A DNA stretch of 64,000 bases from Nelumbo lutea. Lineage: Eukaryota; Streptophyta; Magnoliopsida; Proteales; Nelumbonaceae. The stretch is taken from NCBI GenBank assembly GCA_022828595.1, contig JAKGHH010000001.1, forward strand, positions 122,028,999 to 122,092,998, in the 5' to 3' direction. The position numbers and the translations under genes were made by a program. Positions 33,979 through 45,150 of the stretch are shown piece by piece. Position 1 is the stretch's first letter. Each line of letters starts with the position of its first letter. The notes below the pieces were generated by a model. That model did not search any database. It was given only the letters and a program-made list of their open reading frames with translations, and was not told where the DNA came from.

Positions 33979-35020
33979 TTGTAGACATTGAAAATTTAAT
34001 AGGCTCCCAAATGGGCCATATCCCCATAAACTCAAATTTGCTTATGGACCATAGTATGGGTCCTTCTATTTGGACCTTATTCCATACTCTCAAATATGGG
34101 CATGGACCTTATCAATTTGGGCTTTGCTGTTGTAAATCCATTAGCATAAGAGATGGACCATGTGGGCCCCATTATGAAGTCAAGTTCAAATTCAAATGTG
34201 AATTACAAATCTTATTGGTTTATGGAAATAATCCAACTAGAACTCATCTCAAGTCCTAAAGATAGAAATTTAGTCAATAATTAAAGAGGGAATAATTGAT
34301 TAAAAATTGTTCTCTTCACAAATGGAAAATTGCCAACTCTCTTCTTTATGAAAGGTAATTAGAGCCAATCAAATCTATACTCAATCAAAGTATATCTTCC
34401 CATAGAAATTAGCCAATGATTGAAGAGTGAATAATGGATGATAAATTATTCTTTCCAAGAATGATAGTAATTACAACATTTCACTCTGTAAAAAAGAGTA
34501 GGGAGAACTAATCAAATCCTTAATTAAGGGGATTAAGAGATTAAACCAAAAAATCTATAAATAAGGGTTTCCATCGAAAGGGAGGGGACTTTTGGTCAAG
34601 GAGAAAAGTTAAGTGAAGTAAGAAGGCTTTTGGGAAGAAAGAAAAACATACACCATCTTCTTGAGAGCAAAGCATCTAACTCTTCAAGTCTTAAAGAACC
34701 CTTCTCTTGATCAAGCTTTTAAAGCTTAATTAAAGGAAACAATCTCCATCGTTTTCTAAAGTACGGGAGCACATCACCTGACCCTTGGCTTCAACTCAAA
34801 TCCAAATCTTCTAGTTGCAAGAAATACATCATCAAAAAAGAATCAGAGGTTCTATCTCTTTTGTAAGAGAATTCAAATCCAAAGAGTTTGTATCCCATTT
34901 ATTTCAAATATATAAAAAAAAAATCAATTTATTTGAATTGGTCTTCACTTTTCTTGTATTTGGATTTATACACAAAATGTGTTGATAGTGGCAAAGACCC
35001 ACAGTTAACTTTAAGATTCA
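33979..35020 (+). mobile_element. Candidate solo LTR
   Basis: It starts T-TGTAGACATTG and ends AAGATTCA, flanked by AGCAT at 33,974-33,978 and 35,021-35,025. It holds a good TATAAATA at 34,556-34,563, placed as expected for a U3/R border, and has no coding sequence. One extra T precedes TG. With 5-bp duplications it could come from a Gypsy- or Copia-type element. No partner LTR is in the window. Confidence 0.4.
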
Positions 35021-35025
35021 AGCAT

Positions 35026-36381
35026 CTTGACCCTACTTTGTTATTGGGCTTGATGGTAAAGACAAAATTACAAAATGTCCATTCAAAGTCCTATATATAT
35101 ATATATTTATAAATTTCTTTTTTTCTATATTTTCCTCATTTTTCTCTTTTTTGCAACTTTTGTATTTTTGTTTTGTCAATTTCCTTTTGGTTGTATTATT
35201 TTTGCAACTTTTAGGGTCTTTTGTGTTTTTCTTTTTCTTCGTTATATGTTCTGCAACTTTCTGTTTTCTTGCGTTTTGTTTTATTTTTTCCTTTTCTTTA
35301 TTTTTTGTAGTATTTCTTGTATTTTCTACAGTTTCCTACTTTTCTTTACTTTTTATCTGTTGTTGTATTTTATCAATTCTTCTCATAAAATGATATAAAG
35401 GCAGTATGAGGGTTTGGAAATGTTTAACCATAGGACAATTGTGTGAGAATCTTTACAGAAGTTAACGTGGGGAATGCTGATGGTGGGGCCAAAGTGCTGG
35501 AATCTGAAAATTCAGGGCTAATCTCAATCTAAAATGAAAGTTTGAGGGATTAAGTATCATTACCCTCGAAGTAAAGGACGGCAATCTGTTGGAAAGCCTA
35601 ATTTTCTGCAATTTGAAGTTGTATTTTATTTACTTATTTAGGGCTGTAAATAAGTCAAATCAGATCCAATTTGAAATCGAAATTTGATCCAGTAAAAACC
35701 AGATTCATATACCCCTTTTGATTTAACAAATTGGATCGGATCGGAAAAGTCGATCCGTTTAGTTAACGGATTGAATTTGAATATCCCCGATCCAATTCCA
35801 TTAGTTATGAAATATTATATATTCTGTATATATTATATATTATAATATATTATATTTATATAAATAATATAATATTATTTGAATTCCTTATCGGATCGGA
35901 TCAGATATACAAATTTACCAAATTCGATCCAATCCTTGCTGCTTTAACTCCGTTCCCAACGCCAATTTACGCTTGACACTGGACAGCGTTCTAAAACCGG
36001 GACAAACCTCTTTTTCCCCCTATAGAGAGAGGTCAAACAAGCATCCAGCAAGTAACAAACAGGAAAAGATGTATTTTTCTGTTTAAGAGAATTTGGGAAA
36101 CAGAGGCTAACAGGGTGTTGAACTGTTGAGTGTTGATCGCTGATCAGATAATTTGTCTTTGTTGATTTGATCCTTTCTGTATTTGGTTTAAAAGAAAAGG
36201 TAGGAAAACGAAGGAAAACATCAAATCAAACCTATACAAATCAATACAAATCTTGCAGGGTTTCACACTTTCCCTACCTTTTCTTGCAAACCAAACACAG
36301 CCTTATTGGTATGAAATAAGATGGTTCTCTCTCTCCTCTCTCTCTCTCTTCCTCCCTCGTCTCGTGTTTGATTTCTGAATT
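35026..36381. other. Intergenic DNA: T-rich tract, AT palindrome and leader of the TPR-like gene
   Basis: A (TA)n run at about 35,091-35,106 opens a pyrimidine-rich tract to about 35,390 that yields Phe-rich spurious frames. At 35,640-35,940 GATCGGATC words flank an AT-only stretch (35,805-35,880). A (CT)n tract at 36,330-36,355 lies just upstream of the gene, as often seen in plant 5' leaders. Confidence 0.45.
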
Positions 36382-36828
36382 ATGATTTCTGAGGGCCCGG
36401 TTAGAGTTGGACGTGTGGGTGGAGGGATGGGGTCGTCATCCGGGGAGAGAGGGCCTCATTGGAGCGTCTTCGACGGCGTGAAAAGCATACCCTCCACACC
36501 TGAAGCTCTAATGGCGGAGATTGATGCAGCCATCACTGCTTCTGAGTACGCCCATGCCACCGTTCTCCTTCATGCCTCCTTGTCCTCCTCTTCATCCTCC
36601 TCCAAGAAAAGCTCAGGGCCTGACACACTTCCACAATACGATGCTCGGCTGGCAGACGAAGCCTACAAAGCCGGCTGTGCAGCCTTGGCCGCAGGCAAGC
36701 TCAACGAGGCTCTCCACTCTCTGCACATCTCTCTCTCCAAATGTCCACCTGATAAGACAGCTGCCAGGGCTAAGCTCCAATCCCTCATCTCTTTTGCTTC
36801 TCAGCAACTCCAGAAGCCCTCTAGCTGA
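36382..36828 (+). CDS. Small TPR-like protein of unknown function
   Basis: A single uninterrupted frame of 148 codons. The more likely start is the second ATG at 36,427 (MGSSSGERG, 133 residues), because the 15 residues before it are Gly/Val/Arg-rich filler. Features: GPHWSVFDGVKSIPSTPEAL near the N-terminus, an acidic-aliphatic helix (ALMAEIDAAI), a Ser-rich linker (SSSSSSSKK), then DEAYKAGCAALAAGKLNEAL and HSLHISLSKCPPDKTAA, which read as one or two TPR-like helical hairpins. It looks like a conserved plant protein, but I cannot name it. It has no signal peptide or membrane segment. G+C and codon use are clearly higher than the flanks, and no damage is seen. It is the only intact open gene outside the protease. 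Confidence 0.75.
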   Translation: MISEGPVRVGRVGGGMGSSSGERGPHWSVFDGVKSIPSTPEALMAEIDAAITASEYAHATVLLHASLSSSSSSSKKSSGPDTLPQYDARLADEAYKAGCAALAAGKLNEALHSLHISLSKCPPDKTAARAKLQSLISFASQQLQKPSS

Positions 36829-37320
36829 CTTTTACCGGTGTGTCTCTACAAAATTTCCCTTTTGTTCTTTTAATTGATTAAAAATTTGTCCTTTTATTGC
36901 TTATAAAAATTACCCTTATATTGTGTTGTCTCCACAATCCTCATACTTCGATTTAGCAGGAGATCGATCAATTGGGTATTCTCTTCAGGTTCTATTATGT
37001 ATATCTGGAAACACATGCTACAAAATATCTATTCGATTACTCTGATTTGCACATGAAAAATTGAATTATTTGACTATTTTTTTTTCTGAATTCATCAGCT
37101 CCTAAATAGTTTGCTAGTTGTTATCTGCAATAGTTTTACAGAAACCAGTGAACTAAAAAATAATCATTACCTCAACTACTTGCACTCATTTACCTGCATT
37201 TCGTTCCACGATTCTTCTCCATCTAGGAGCCATTTCTTCTAGCATATCGTAAGTGCTCTTTGTCTTTTCTCACCGTTTTAAATCATACTATATTATCCTT
37301 AGTCTTCCCAGTCTTATGTG
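36829..37320. other. 3' flank of the TPR-like gene
   Basis: AT-rich and noncoding, probably including the 3' untranslated region. No further exon was recognised. Confidence 0.4.
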
Positions 37321-37324
37321 ACAG

Positions 37325-37820
37325 GCGAATACCACTTGGATTAAAAGGAAAATTCTATGAAGCAGTTGTAAGGCCAGCTGGCCACGGCCAGCAATGATCT
37401 ACAGACCAGAGTGTTGGACAGTCAAGAAACATGTCAAAAAAAAAAAAGAGTGACATAAATGTGTATACTGAGATAGATGAGTCGAAAAAATAGAATGGAT
37501 AGGGTTAGAAATGAAGTCATTCAAAGGAACTTAGGAATGATTCCAATTAGGTGATAAAAGGAGAAAAAGTAGACTTACATGGTTTGGTTAAGCACATAGA
37601 AGACCACCTACAACACCCATAAGGAAAATCGATCAGTTACGAGTTGAAGGGGTTAGAAGGGCTAGGGGCAGACCATAAAGGATATGAGTTAAAGTAAGTA
37701 AGAAATGATTTAAGCTCATAATTTAACAATGGATATGACATTAAACAGAATGGAATGGCGAAACAGGATTTATGTCGCTGACTCCAATATAGCTGGGATA
37801 AGGCTTAAATGGTGATGATG
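37325..37820 (+). mobile_element. RTE-type LINE 3' fragment, copy 1
   Basis: Decayed plus-strand coding for the C-terminal end of an RTE-type LINE reverse transcriptase; blocks align one for one with copy 2 (RLKGKFY, RNEV.. and GRRKR-like parts). It ends with ATATAGCTGGGATAAGGCTT and a short (TGATGA) tail at about 37,810-37,822, typical of RTE 3' ends. It is heavily frameshifted. Confidence 0.7.
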
Positions 37821-38384
37821 ACTATAGTTATCCCTTTTGCTTGTCTCTTAGCCTTAAACATGCACCAAGTACCTACTTTCTAGTTTAGTTATTAGTCTTC
37901 TATAAGCATGATCAGAACATCTTAGTTGTCTCTTGTGTCTTTGTTATTCCTAATTTCCATCTTGAGCTTATTTCTAATTTTATCCTTCATGGTCTTCCTT
38001 ATCATTCATTTAAACATCCTCATATGCATGTCCTATTGGATATATATTGATTTCTCCAGTACTCTATCATATAAAGAATTGGTTGCATTTTCATTGTAAA
38101 ATGAAATGTTTTCTACAGCCTAATTGTATATCTCAGTCAAATGACAATTCCGTAGGATGTCTACTGATCTCAACCTTATCCACCTTGCTCAATTTCTATA
38201 GGGTACCTTATCTCCAATCTCAACCTTATTATGGATAATTGAAGCGAAGTGGTAAAAATTGGTTTAGTTGCTTAGGGGTTTCTGTTGGTCATCAACCTCA
38301 TTTGTTCTCTTACTTCAACCCCTTATTTTTTCATTTCTTTTTAAACTCAAATGGACTGCATATATTATATGTACAAGGTTTGAG

Positions 38385-38975
38385 GAATTAGAGCAGGATG
38401 GGCCAAAATGGAGGGGTGCATATGGAGTCTTATGTGATAGGCGAACACCACTTCGATTGAAAGGAAAATTCTATAAAACAGTTATAAGGCCAGCTATGTT
38501 GTATGGGGCAAAGTATTGGGTAGTCGAGTAACAATATGTCTGGAAAATGAGTGTGGAAGAAATGCATATACTAAGATGGATGAGTGGAAAAACTTTAAAG
38601 GATAGGATCAGAAATGAAGTCATTCATCGGTACTTAGGAGTAGCTCTAGTAGGTAATAAAATGAGAGAAAGTAGATTAAGGAGGTCTGGTCACGTGCATA
38701 GAAGACCATCAACAGCACCCATAAGAAGTGGTTTGTTACAATTTGAAGGGGCTAGAAGGGCAAGGGGTAGACGGAAAAGGGCATGGGTAGAAGTAGTAAG
38801 AAATAATTTAAGTGCCAATAATTTAAACAATGGATATGACATTAAATGAAATGGACAGGTGAAACAGGATTCATGTAGCCGATCCCATATAGTTTTTTTT
38901 TTGATCGATGAAACTTTGGTTATATTAAAAATATGTTAAGCTGACTCCATATAGTTGGTACAAGGCTTGGTTGAT
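38385..38975 (+). mobile_element. RTE-type LINE 3' fragment, copy 2
   Basis: Reads TPLRLKGKFYKTVIRPAMLY, then after one stop MHILRWMSGKTLKDRIRNEV and RRSGHVHRR, the conserved C-terminal block of plant RTE reverse transcriptases. It ends near CCATATAGTTGGTACAAGGC and a (TGATGG/TGATGA) tail at about 38,972-38,985. A 46-bp insertion splits the 3' tail. It is 5' truncated. Confidence 0.8.
38893..38938 (-). mobile_element. Tiny 5'-truncated LINE insertion (46 bp)
   Basis: On the minus strand it ends TTTCATCGATCAAAAAAAAA, a plant L1-style tail with poly(A). Imperfect 16-bp direct repeats flank it: 38,877-38,892 and 38,939-38,954 (AGCCGATCCCATATAG and AGCTGACTCCATATAG, 13 of 16). Confidence 0.7.
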
Positions 38976-38985
38976 GGTGATGATT

Positions 38986-39337
38986 ATGGTGGGCCTTCAC
39001 TTTGCCAGACTGGATATTGTTTCCTGTGCATGTTGTGCAGGCTATTTTTGGCCACTTATTTTGAGTGGTTCCTTTTGTTTGCTCCCTTCTCATTTTTCTC
39101 CCCCACTTTCTTTTTTATTTTTAATGAATTTCTCATTCCAGTAAATATTTTACTGCATATGTTCTTTCTTTGGTTTGATAGTTCTAATTTTGCATTTACC
39201 CATTTTCTAGTCTAATCAAAATCACTTTCTCATCTGCGAGAAACTGTATCATTTCTAAATACACTATGGACAGACGGCCATCCCTTTAAGAACTATACTG
39301 CTGCATTAATCACCACTGATTCTGATGCCAACTTCTG
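38986..39337. other. Intergenic, T-rich; no feature recognised
   Basis: No gene or repeat boundary was recognised here. Confidence 0.35.
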
Positions 39338-41035
39338 CTAAAAAATTCTGCAGTTTCTTTCAAGCCAAATGGCCCACAAAATTGCAGCTAGAATAGAGGA
39401 CTGGCATGACTTCCCTTTTCTAGACATATCTGGGATTTGCAAGCCTTCTAATAAACCCTTCACTGACACAGGGTCACACCAATGCAAGTTTATAGTTCCA
39501 AGAAAATAGTTCCAGATTGAAGCACCAAAGCTACAGTGCAGAAATAAGTGACTCAAAGTCTCTTCGCGGAACAGAAAGCAAAAAGCAAATCTAGAATATT
39601 AAAACTTTTCTTCAACAACAAAGTCTTTATCAAACATTTTTCCTAAACAGCCACCCATAGGGAGAGTTTTACTTTGGAGTGAGCTGCATTCCCCCAAATG
39701 ATCTTACTAGGGAATAAAGCCCTTGACTCACCAACATGACCCATATAGAAGGATTTAACAGAGAACTCTCCGGATTTTGTTGACTTCCAACCAATCGAGG
39801 GCTGGCTCGTTGGTGTGTTAGATGTTTTTTTCCAGATTTGACACGGAATCAAATCCCACAACCAGCACTTTGGGAAAAAAAGGGGGGGGGGGTAAAGGGG
39901 AAAGGGGAAAAGGTAATTGCTGATTAACCAAAAAAAAATTTTGTCGACTTCCAAAATCTTGTATCTTGAACTTGCAGGTTCATCTGTTGATTTTGAAGGA
40001 CTTCAAAAAGTTGAGGCACCAAATCCGGTTCCCACTCATCAAGTCTTCCCCTGAAGGAAAGTGACCATACAATCCTATTGTTCACCAAAGAAGAATCTGA
40101 AACTGAGGTTGACATGTTTACAGCCACATTAAAGAGTCAGGAACACATCTTTTAAAGCACTCTCCCCACACCACAGGTCCAGCCAAAAATGAAGCCTCCT
40201 CCCATCCCCCACTTTGAGCTTTAAGCCTTCAATAAACTTATCAAAAGCTCTACATATGCCTTTCCACATTGCGCACCCAAAAGAAAGATTGGAATCCATC
40301 ACATCCCACCCATTACTTCTTAACCTTTCTCCACAAGATGTCTGCCTCATTAGAAAACCTCTAGAACCTCCTTCCCAATGGAGCAATATTGAACAACTTA
40401 ACCTTCCTGATTCCAAGTCCTCCCCGTCTTAAAGGTTTACACACCTGCTCCCAGTTAACCAGATGATATTTGGTTGAGTCCTTCCAACCAGCCCGAGGAA
40501 GTTCCTTATTTTCTCCTCTATTTTATTAGCCACACCAGAAGGAATTGAGAAGATGGATAAGAAGAAACAGGCTGGAAGGCTTGCCAAAGCACATCTGATT
40601 ATAGTTACCTTACCTCCTTTGGATAGATAATGAACCTTCTAGGATGCCAACTTCGAATCTATTCTTTCAAGGACAGGATCCCACAAAGATTTAGAAAAGC
40701 ACTTTGCACCAAGTGGAAGACCCAGATATTTGGAATGGGGGTCTTCCCACCTTATGGCCTAACAAATCAACCAAGTCCTGCACATTTGGCACATCCCTAC
40801 TGCCACCATTTCACTTTTAGAAAGATATCTTCAGTCCTAACACCATCTCAAACCAAAATAGTAAATATTTTAAATTACCTTGGCTTTGCAGAAAAAAGTG
40901 TATCATCTATGAACTGCAAGAAAGGCACCTTCAACCCATTATTATTGACCTTAAAACCCTCTAGATATCCTGAAGTCGGGGCTTTTTCCCATCATCCTGT
41001 TCAGGCCTTCCATAACAATAAGAAAGTGTAATGGA
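39338..41035 (-). pseudogene. L1-type LINE reverse transcriptase remnant
   Basis: Minus-strand frames, from high to low coordinates, carry degraded C-terminal reverse transcriptase and post-RT sequence (VKLFNI, WRKVKK-like and GDGRRLHFWLDLWCGESAL near 40,160). A zf-RVT-like region follows (GEFSVKSFYMG at about 39,740; SHLFLHCSFGASIWNYFLG and LAAILWAIWLERN at about 39,345-39,550). Stops and frameshifts occur throughout. The low-coordinate end should be the 3' end but no poly(A) was identified. The upstream end stops near the LTR element that starts at 41,092. Confidence 0.75.
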
Positions 41036-41091
41036 GGGTCTTCCTGTATTAAACCTCTTGAGATTTTGAATTGTCCTTTTGTTGAACCATT

Positions 41092-41419
41092 TGTCAACTA
41101 ACAAAAAAGAGAATAATAAATCAAGAAGAAAATAAGAAATAGAGAAACCATCAAGATTTAACATGGTTCGGCTTGATAGCCTACATCTACGGGAAGAGGG
41201 AAAAATATTCACTATGAGAACAAGAGATACATAACTCAACCGTCTAGACTCACAACAAAATATCTAGTTCGCTGAACCCTAATCCCATACAATCAATGGA
41301 TTAAATAAGCAAAATACCCAATTATATCAGAATTTCATGTTAGCCCCTTTCCTCCCATAAATACATATAAGTCCTCAAAATTTATCAACAGTACAAATAT
41401 ACCCTTGTGACCTCCAACA
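41092..41419 (-). repeat. 3' LTR of the decayed element
   Basis: On the minus strand it starts TGTTGGAGGTCACAAGGGTA, right after a polypurine tract, and ends TTAGTTGACA. Confidence 0.6.
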
Positions 41420-42235
41420 CCCTCCCTAAAAGAAAACTCAAATATGACATATTTCTCTACACCTTTCTTCAAACTCGAGGTGGGGAAACCAGCTTGAGTT
41501 TGCAACTAAAGATGTTGAAACAACCTCCATGAAAATCGGTGTACTACTGCAATAGCATCAATGAAATTTAAGATGTTGAAGGGGCCTCTTAGAAATCAAA
41601 GTTGGATGTTAAAAAGTTGAATGAACTCGTGTCAGAAAGCTAGAGTAGAGTTGGCCAGCAGAAAGCCAACACATGTCATGCCAAAGAATCGAAGTTAGCC
41701 ATTAAAATGTCAATCACAATCACCAAACTGAAGAACCAACCATGTCAAATAGCTAGATAAACCAAGGCAAAGAATTAGAGTTGGCCAATAAAAAGCCAAC
41801 TAGATAAATTGAATCAAAATACTAGGTCACCTAAGGAGATCAAAACCCCAAGGATTTCCTCAACAATAACTCGGAACTGATAAGCATAATAAAGGATCAT
41901 TGTTGAAAAATTTTCATCAAGCATCTTCCATGCAAAACATGTATGGGGTAAACAAATCAGATATTGATTGATGATAATAGATCCATCAATCACCAAAATA
42001 TTCTAAATACTAAATATCAAATGAAGCCACAAAAAAGATCAGATCAGAACCGACAATAACAATGGAGAACCATTGCAAAAATTTTGAACCATTAAGACAT
42101 TTTCTTGAATACCAAACAGTGACCTTGAGACATTTTGCCCAATCTAGAGGTGTGCAAGAGCAGCTTTGCTCTGGACAGTGTGGGAAAAAAGGAATGCTAG
42201 AATTTTTCAAGAGAAGGAAAGAAGCACACAAGAAT

Positions 42236-43304
42236 AGAGGTGCCAATTGGACTGGATTTGGTCCAACCCGATCCAGTCCAATGTGAATCCACTTACAAAT
42301 GGACTGTACCCAATGGTCCCAATCCAGTCCAAATTCAATACAAACCAAATCCAATCCAATCCAATAAAATGTAAATGGACTGGATTGGATCCAATCCAAA
42401 CCAAATGAAATATAAAAAATTATATAAAAAAGTAGAACATATAAGAAATTACAAAAATATATTAAAATGAAGAAAATCTGAAAATTACAAAAATATACCC
42501 TTTTGGCATTAAAAAAGCACTTTTGTAAAAGTGCTTTCATAAAAGTATTTTGATAAAACACTTTCATAAAAGTGTTTTCGTAAAATGACTTTTATAAAAG
42601 AACTTCTACGAAGTTCTTTTATAAAAGTTCTTTCACAAAAGTACTTTTATAAATGTACTTTCATATAAGTGCTTTTACAAAAGTACTTCCGTAAAAGTGC
42701 TTTCATAAAAGTTATTTTTTAAAAGTACTTTTATAAAAGTAGTTCCATAAAAGTGCTTTTATAAAAATGCATCCATAAAAGTGCTTTCATAAAAGTACTT
42801 TTATAAAAGTTACTTCCATAAAAGTTCTTTTGTAAAAGTGCTTTTATAAAAGTACTTTTATAAAAGTGCTTTTATAAAACTGCTTTTACAAAATACTTTC
42901 ATAAAAGTACTTCCATAAAAGTGCTTTTACAAAACTGCTTCTGTAAAAGTGCTTTCATAAAAGTATTTTTATAAAAATGCTTCATAAAAATACTTTTCAT
43001 AAAGTTACTTTTATAAAAGTGCTTTTGTAAAAGTGTTTCGTAAAAGATCTTTTGTAAAAGTACTTTTATAAAAGTGATTTTATGCCAACTTCAATTTTGA
43101 TCAGTTTCAAATTGGACAAGGGTTTGGTCTCATGATCAGATTATTGAAATTTTGGTTTAGGTCCAATTCAGACCTAATAAGAATATGAACTAATTTATTT
43201 TGAATTGGCCCAATCTAATAAATATAATGGACTGTTCGTATCCGAATTGATAAGGTTTGGATCGGATAGAATCTAATCCAAAACCGGTCAATTGACACCC
43301 CTAC
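42236..43304. mobile_element. hAT-like MITE, family A, expanded by a tandem array
   Basis: It starts AGAGGTGCCAATTGGACTGG and ends TTGACACCCCTAC, with a perfect 8-bp target duplication ACAAGAAT at 42,228-42,235 and 43,305-43,312. The termini match the 412-bp copy at 45,670, but this copy is 1,069 bp because about 570 bp of a 14-bp repeat sits in its middle. Confidence 0.85.
42517..43083. repeat. Tandem array of a 14-bp palindromic unit, ~40 copies
   Basis: The unit is CTTTTATAAAAGTR; CTTTTATAAAAG is a perfect 12-bp palindrome. Copies vary (CTTTCATAAAAGTG, CTTCCATAAAAGTG, CTTTTACAAAAGTA) but keep the 14-bp register except for a few 13- and 15-bp units. The array lies wholly inside a MITE with an intact target duplication. 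Confidence 0.9.
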
Positions 43305-43429
43305 ACAAGAATTAAAAGAGTGCATCTTACATAGGGCTATCTTGTGGCTGAAATCCTTGGACTTTATTTCATCAATTCTCTTTTAATGATCTTTGGAGGC
43401 ATTGGACAACAATGGCAAGTAGCTCATCT

Positions 43430-44071
43430 AGGAAGAATAAGGTGTATATGTGTTGGGAAGCCCTCCTGAAGGATTTCTGAAGTTAAATTTTGATGGCAGT
43501 AGTGAAGGTAACTTAGGTCCTCTGGGATGGGATGGGTTATAAGGAATGAAACTGGTAATGTGGCTTTCGTATACTTCGGTCCTATAAGTGTGGAGAACTC
43601 CTCTAGGGCAGAAATACTAGCTGCCCTCCAAGGGGTACAATGTGCAGTACAGCTAGGAATGCAACATCTACTAATAAAGGGTGACTCCAAGGTGGTGGCA
43701 GGGTGGCTGCAGAACCCAGATAATGTGGTCTAGTGCTACAAAAATGAGCTAACAAAATTCAAGTGGCTGACAAGGAATATGAGTGTAAGGATACAATGGG
43801 TGGGGAGATCAGCTAATGCTATGGCTGATAGCTTAGCCAAGCAAGGAGCAAATAGGAAACAATTGTAATTTGTTTCTTTTTTGTCAGTTGGGAGAGGTTG
43901 CAACTCGTGTCTCTCCTTAAACACTTGTAACTTTTTCTCTCCATTCTCTAATAAAATATTTTTATTATTCATCAAATCTTCCAAACAAATATAGGCATCT
44001 TTTTACAGTAATAACCCAACTGTTTCAGATATCATTCTCTAATAAAATCTTATTACTTATCAAAAAAAAAA
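43430..44071 (+). pseudogene. L1-type LINE RNase H domain and 3' end
   Basis: After an initial frameshift near 43,520, the plus strand reads PPEGFLKLNFDGSS, MGWVIRNETGNV, SRAEILAALQGVQ, LLIKGDSKVVAGWL and ANAMADSLAKQGA. This is the RVT_3-type RNase H domain found at the end of plant L1 elements. The 3' region has TCTCTAATAAAAT..TTATTACTTATC followed by an A-run at 44,061-44,071. It is 5' truncated, with a stop at about 43,731. Confidence 0.75.
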
Positions 44072-44872
44072 AGTAGTCACCTTGAGATCCAGTATCACAT
44101 GCTGATATTAATAATCATAAATAGACTAGAGAAGTTGCAGAACTACTAGAACACTTCCTTGAAAAGTTAGAACTCCCAAAGAAAACACCAAACTTGACTA
44201 AATGACCAGCATCCAACCTTTTTTAAGACAATGAATCAAATAGTTGATATGCAACATAGAAACCAGAATGTGTTTGAAGATATGAACTAGTTCAAATGCC
44301 AAGGATTATAACCCACAAGATGAGGAGGAAAAAAATAAATCCTTCCATAGAGGGAGGCCTTCCAAAGAGCCAACAAAAGAGGAAATCCCAAAAAAGAGGC
44401 TCTAATAGCATTAGTACTAAGTAATATGAGTTTCTGTTATTGATAAAAAATTAGCATTAATAATAATGACCGGAAGATGCCCTAGTTTACCAACTGGATC
44501 AAATTTTCGTGCTCAAATGACCCTTTCATCTTCTTTCTCTAATAAAAACAACCTAAACTCTAAAAGCTCTCTAGATTCCACCAGATGTGAGAGAATCGAA
44601 AGAAAATCCAAATATAATGTTATTTTTTCCTGGTTTCCAAAAGAAGCAACGAGAAGCAATATCACCCCTTTCAAGTATAGTAAATTTCCAGAAAAAAAAA
44701 TGATGAAAATACTCACAAATATTCCTCATTGAATGGTAAAAGTCCTTAACAGGTTGCTTCACAGATTCAAGCACCATAGACCTCGTGTGAACAGTAAGGT
44801 GAACAGCAACTCAATTGCTAGTGTTCCTTGGTTCACCAAACTGCTTTTCGCACTAAACCTGCTCTGATACAA
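44072..44872. other. Interior of the decayed LTR element, unassigned
   Basis: No protein domain was recognised. Minus-strand frames near 44,513-44,777 have no clear family. Confidence 0.35.
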
Positions 44873-45150
44873 TGTCAACTAAGCAAAAAGTGTATAGTAA
44901 ATCAAGTAGAAATAGAGAAAACACCAAGATTTAATGTGGTTTAGCTCGATATCTTACATCTACGGAAAAAGAGGGAAAAAAAATATCCACTATGAGAACA
45001 AGAAATTACATGCTTAAACTCTCTACAGACTCAGAATAGAATATCTATTCACTCAACCCTAATCTCATACAATCAATGGCTTAAATAAGCAAAAGACCAT
45101 ATCAAAATTTTACATAGGCCCTGCTTTATACGTACAATGATGTTTTCATG
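44873..45150 (-). repeat. 5' LTR of the decayed element
   Basis: It matches the 41,092 copy for most of its length. The outer end near 45,150 is too diverged to place exactly. TGTATCAGAGC lies one base inside. Confidence 0.55.

Larger units (their letters stand above)
41092..45150 (-). mobile_element. Decayed nonautonomous LTR element with nested insertions
   Basis: Two similar direct repeats, 41,092-41,419 and 44,873 to about 45,150, both read TGTCAACTAA..AAAAAG and later share ATCTACGG.A and CCCTAATC.CATACAATCAATGG. On the minus strand TAGGGAGGG precedes the low repeat (polypurine tract) and TGTATCAGAGC follows the high repeat (primer site, one base lost). The roughly 3.45-kb interior has no recognisable gag or pol but contains a hAT-like MITE and an L1 fragment. 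No target duplication was found. Confidence 0.55.

Noticed and set aside
35075..35398. Phe-rich membrane protein frame
   Set aside because: It is a translation of a T-rich low-complexity tract, open in two frames at once.
42010..42567. 185-codon minus-strand frame
   Set aside because: It overlaps the MITE terminus and AT-rich repeats; its Trp/Ile/Phe-rich residues reflect the TCCAATCC words.
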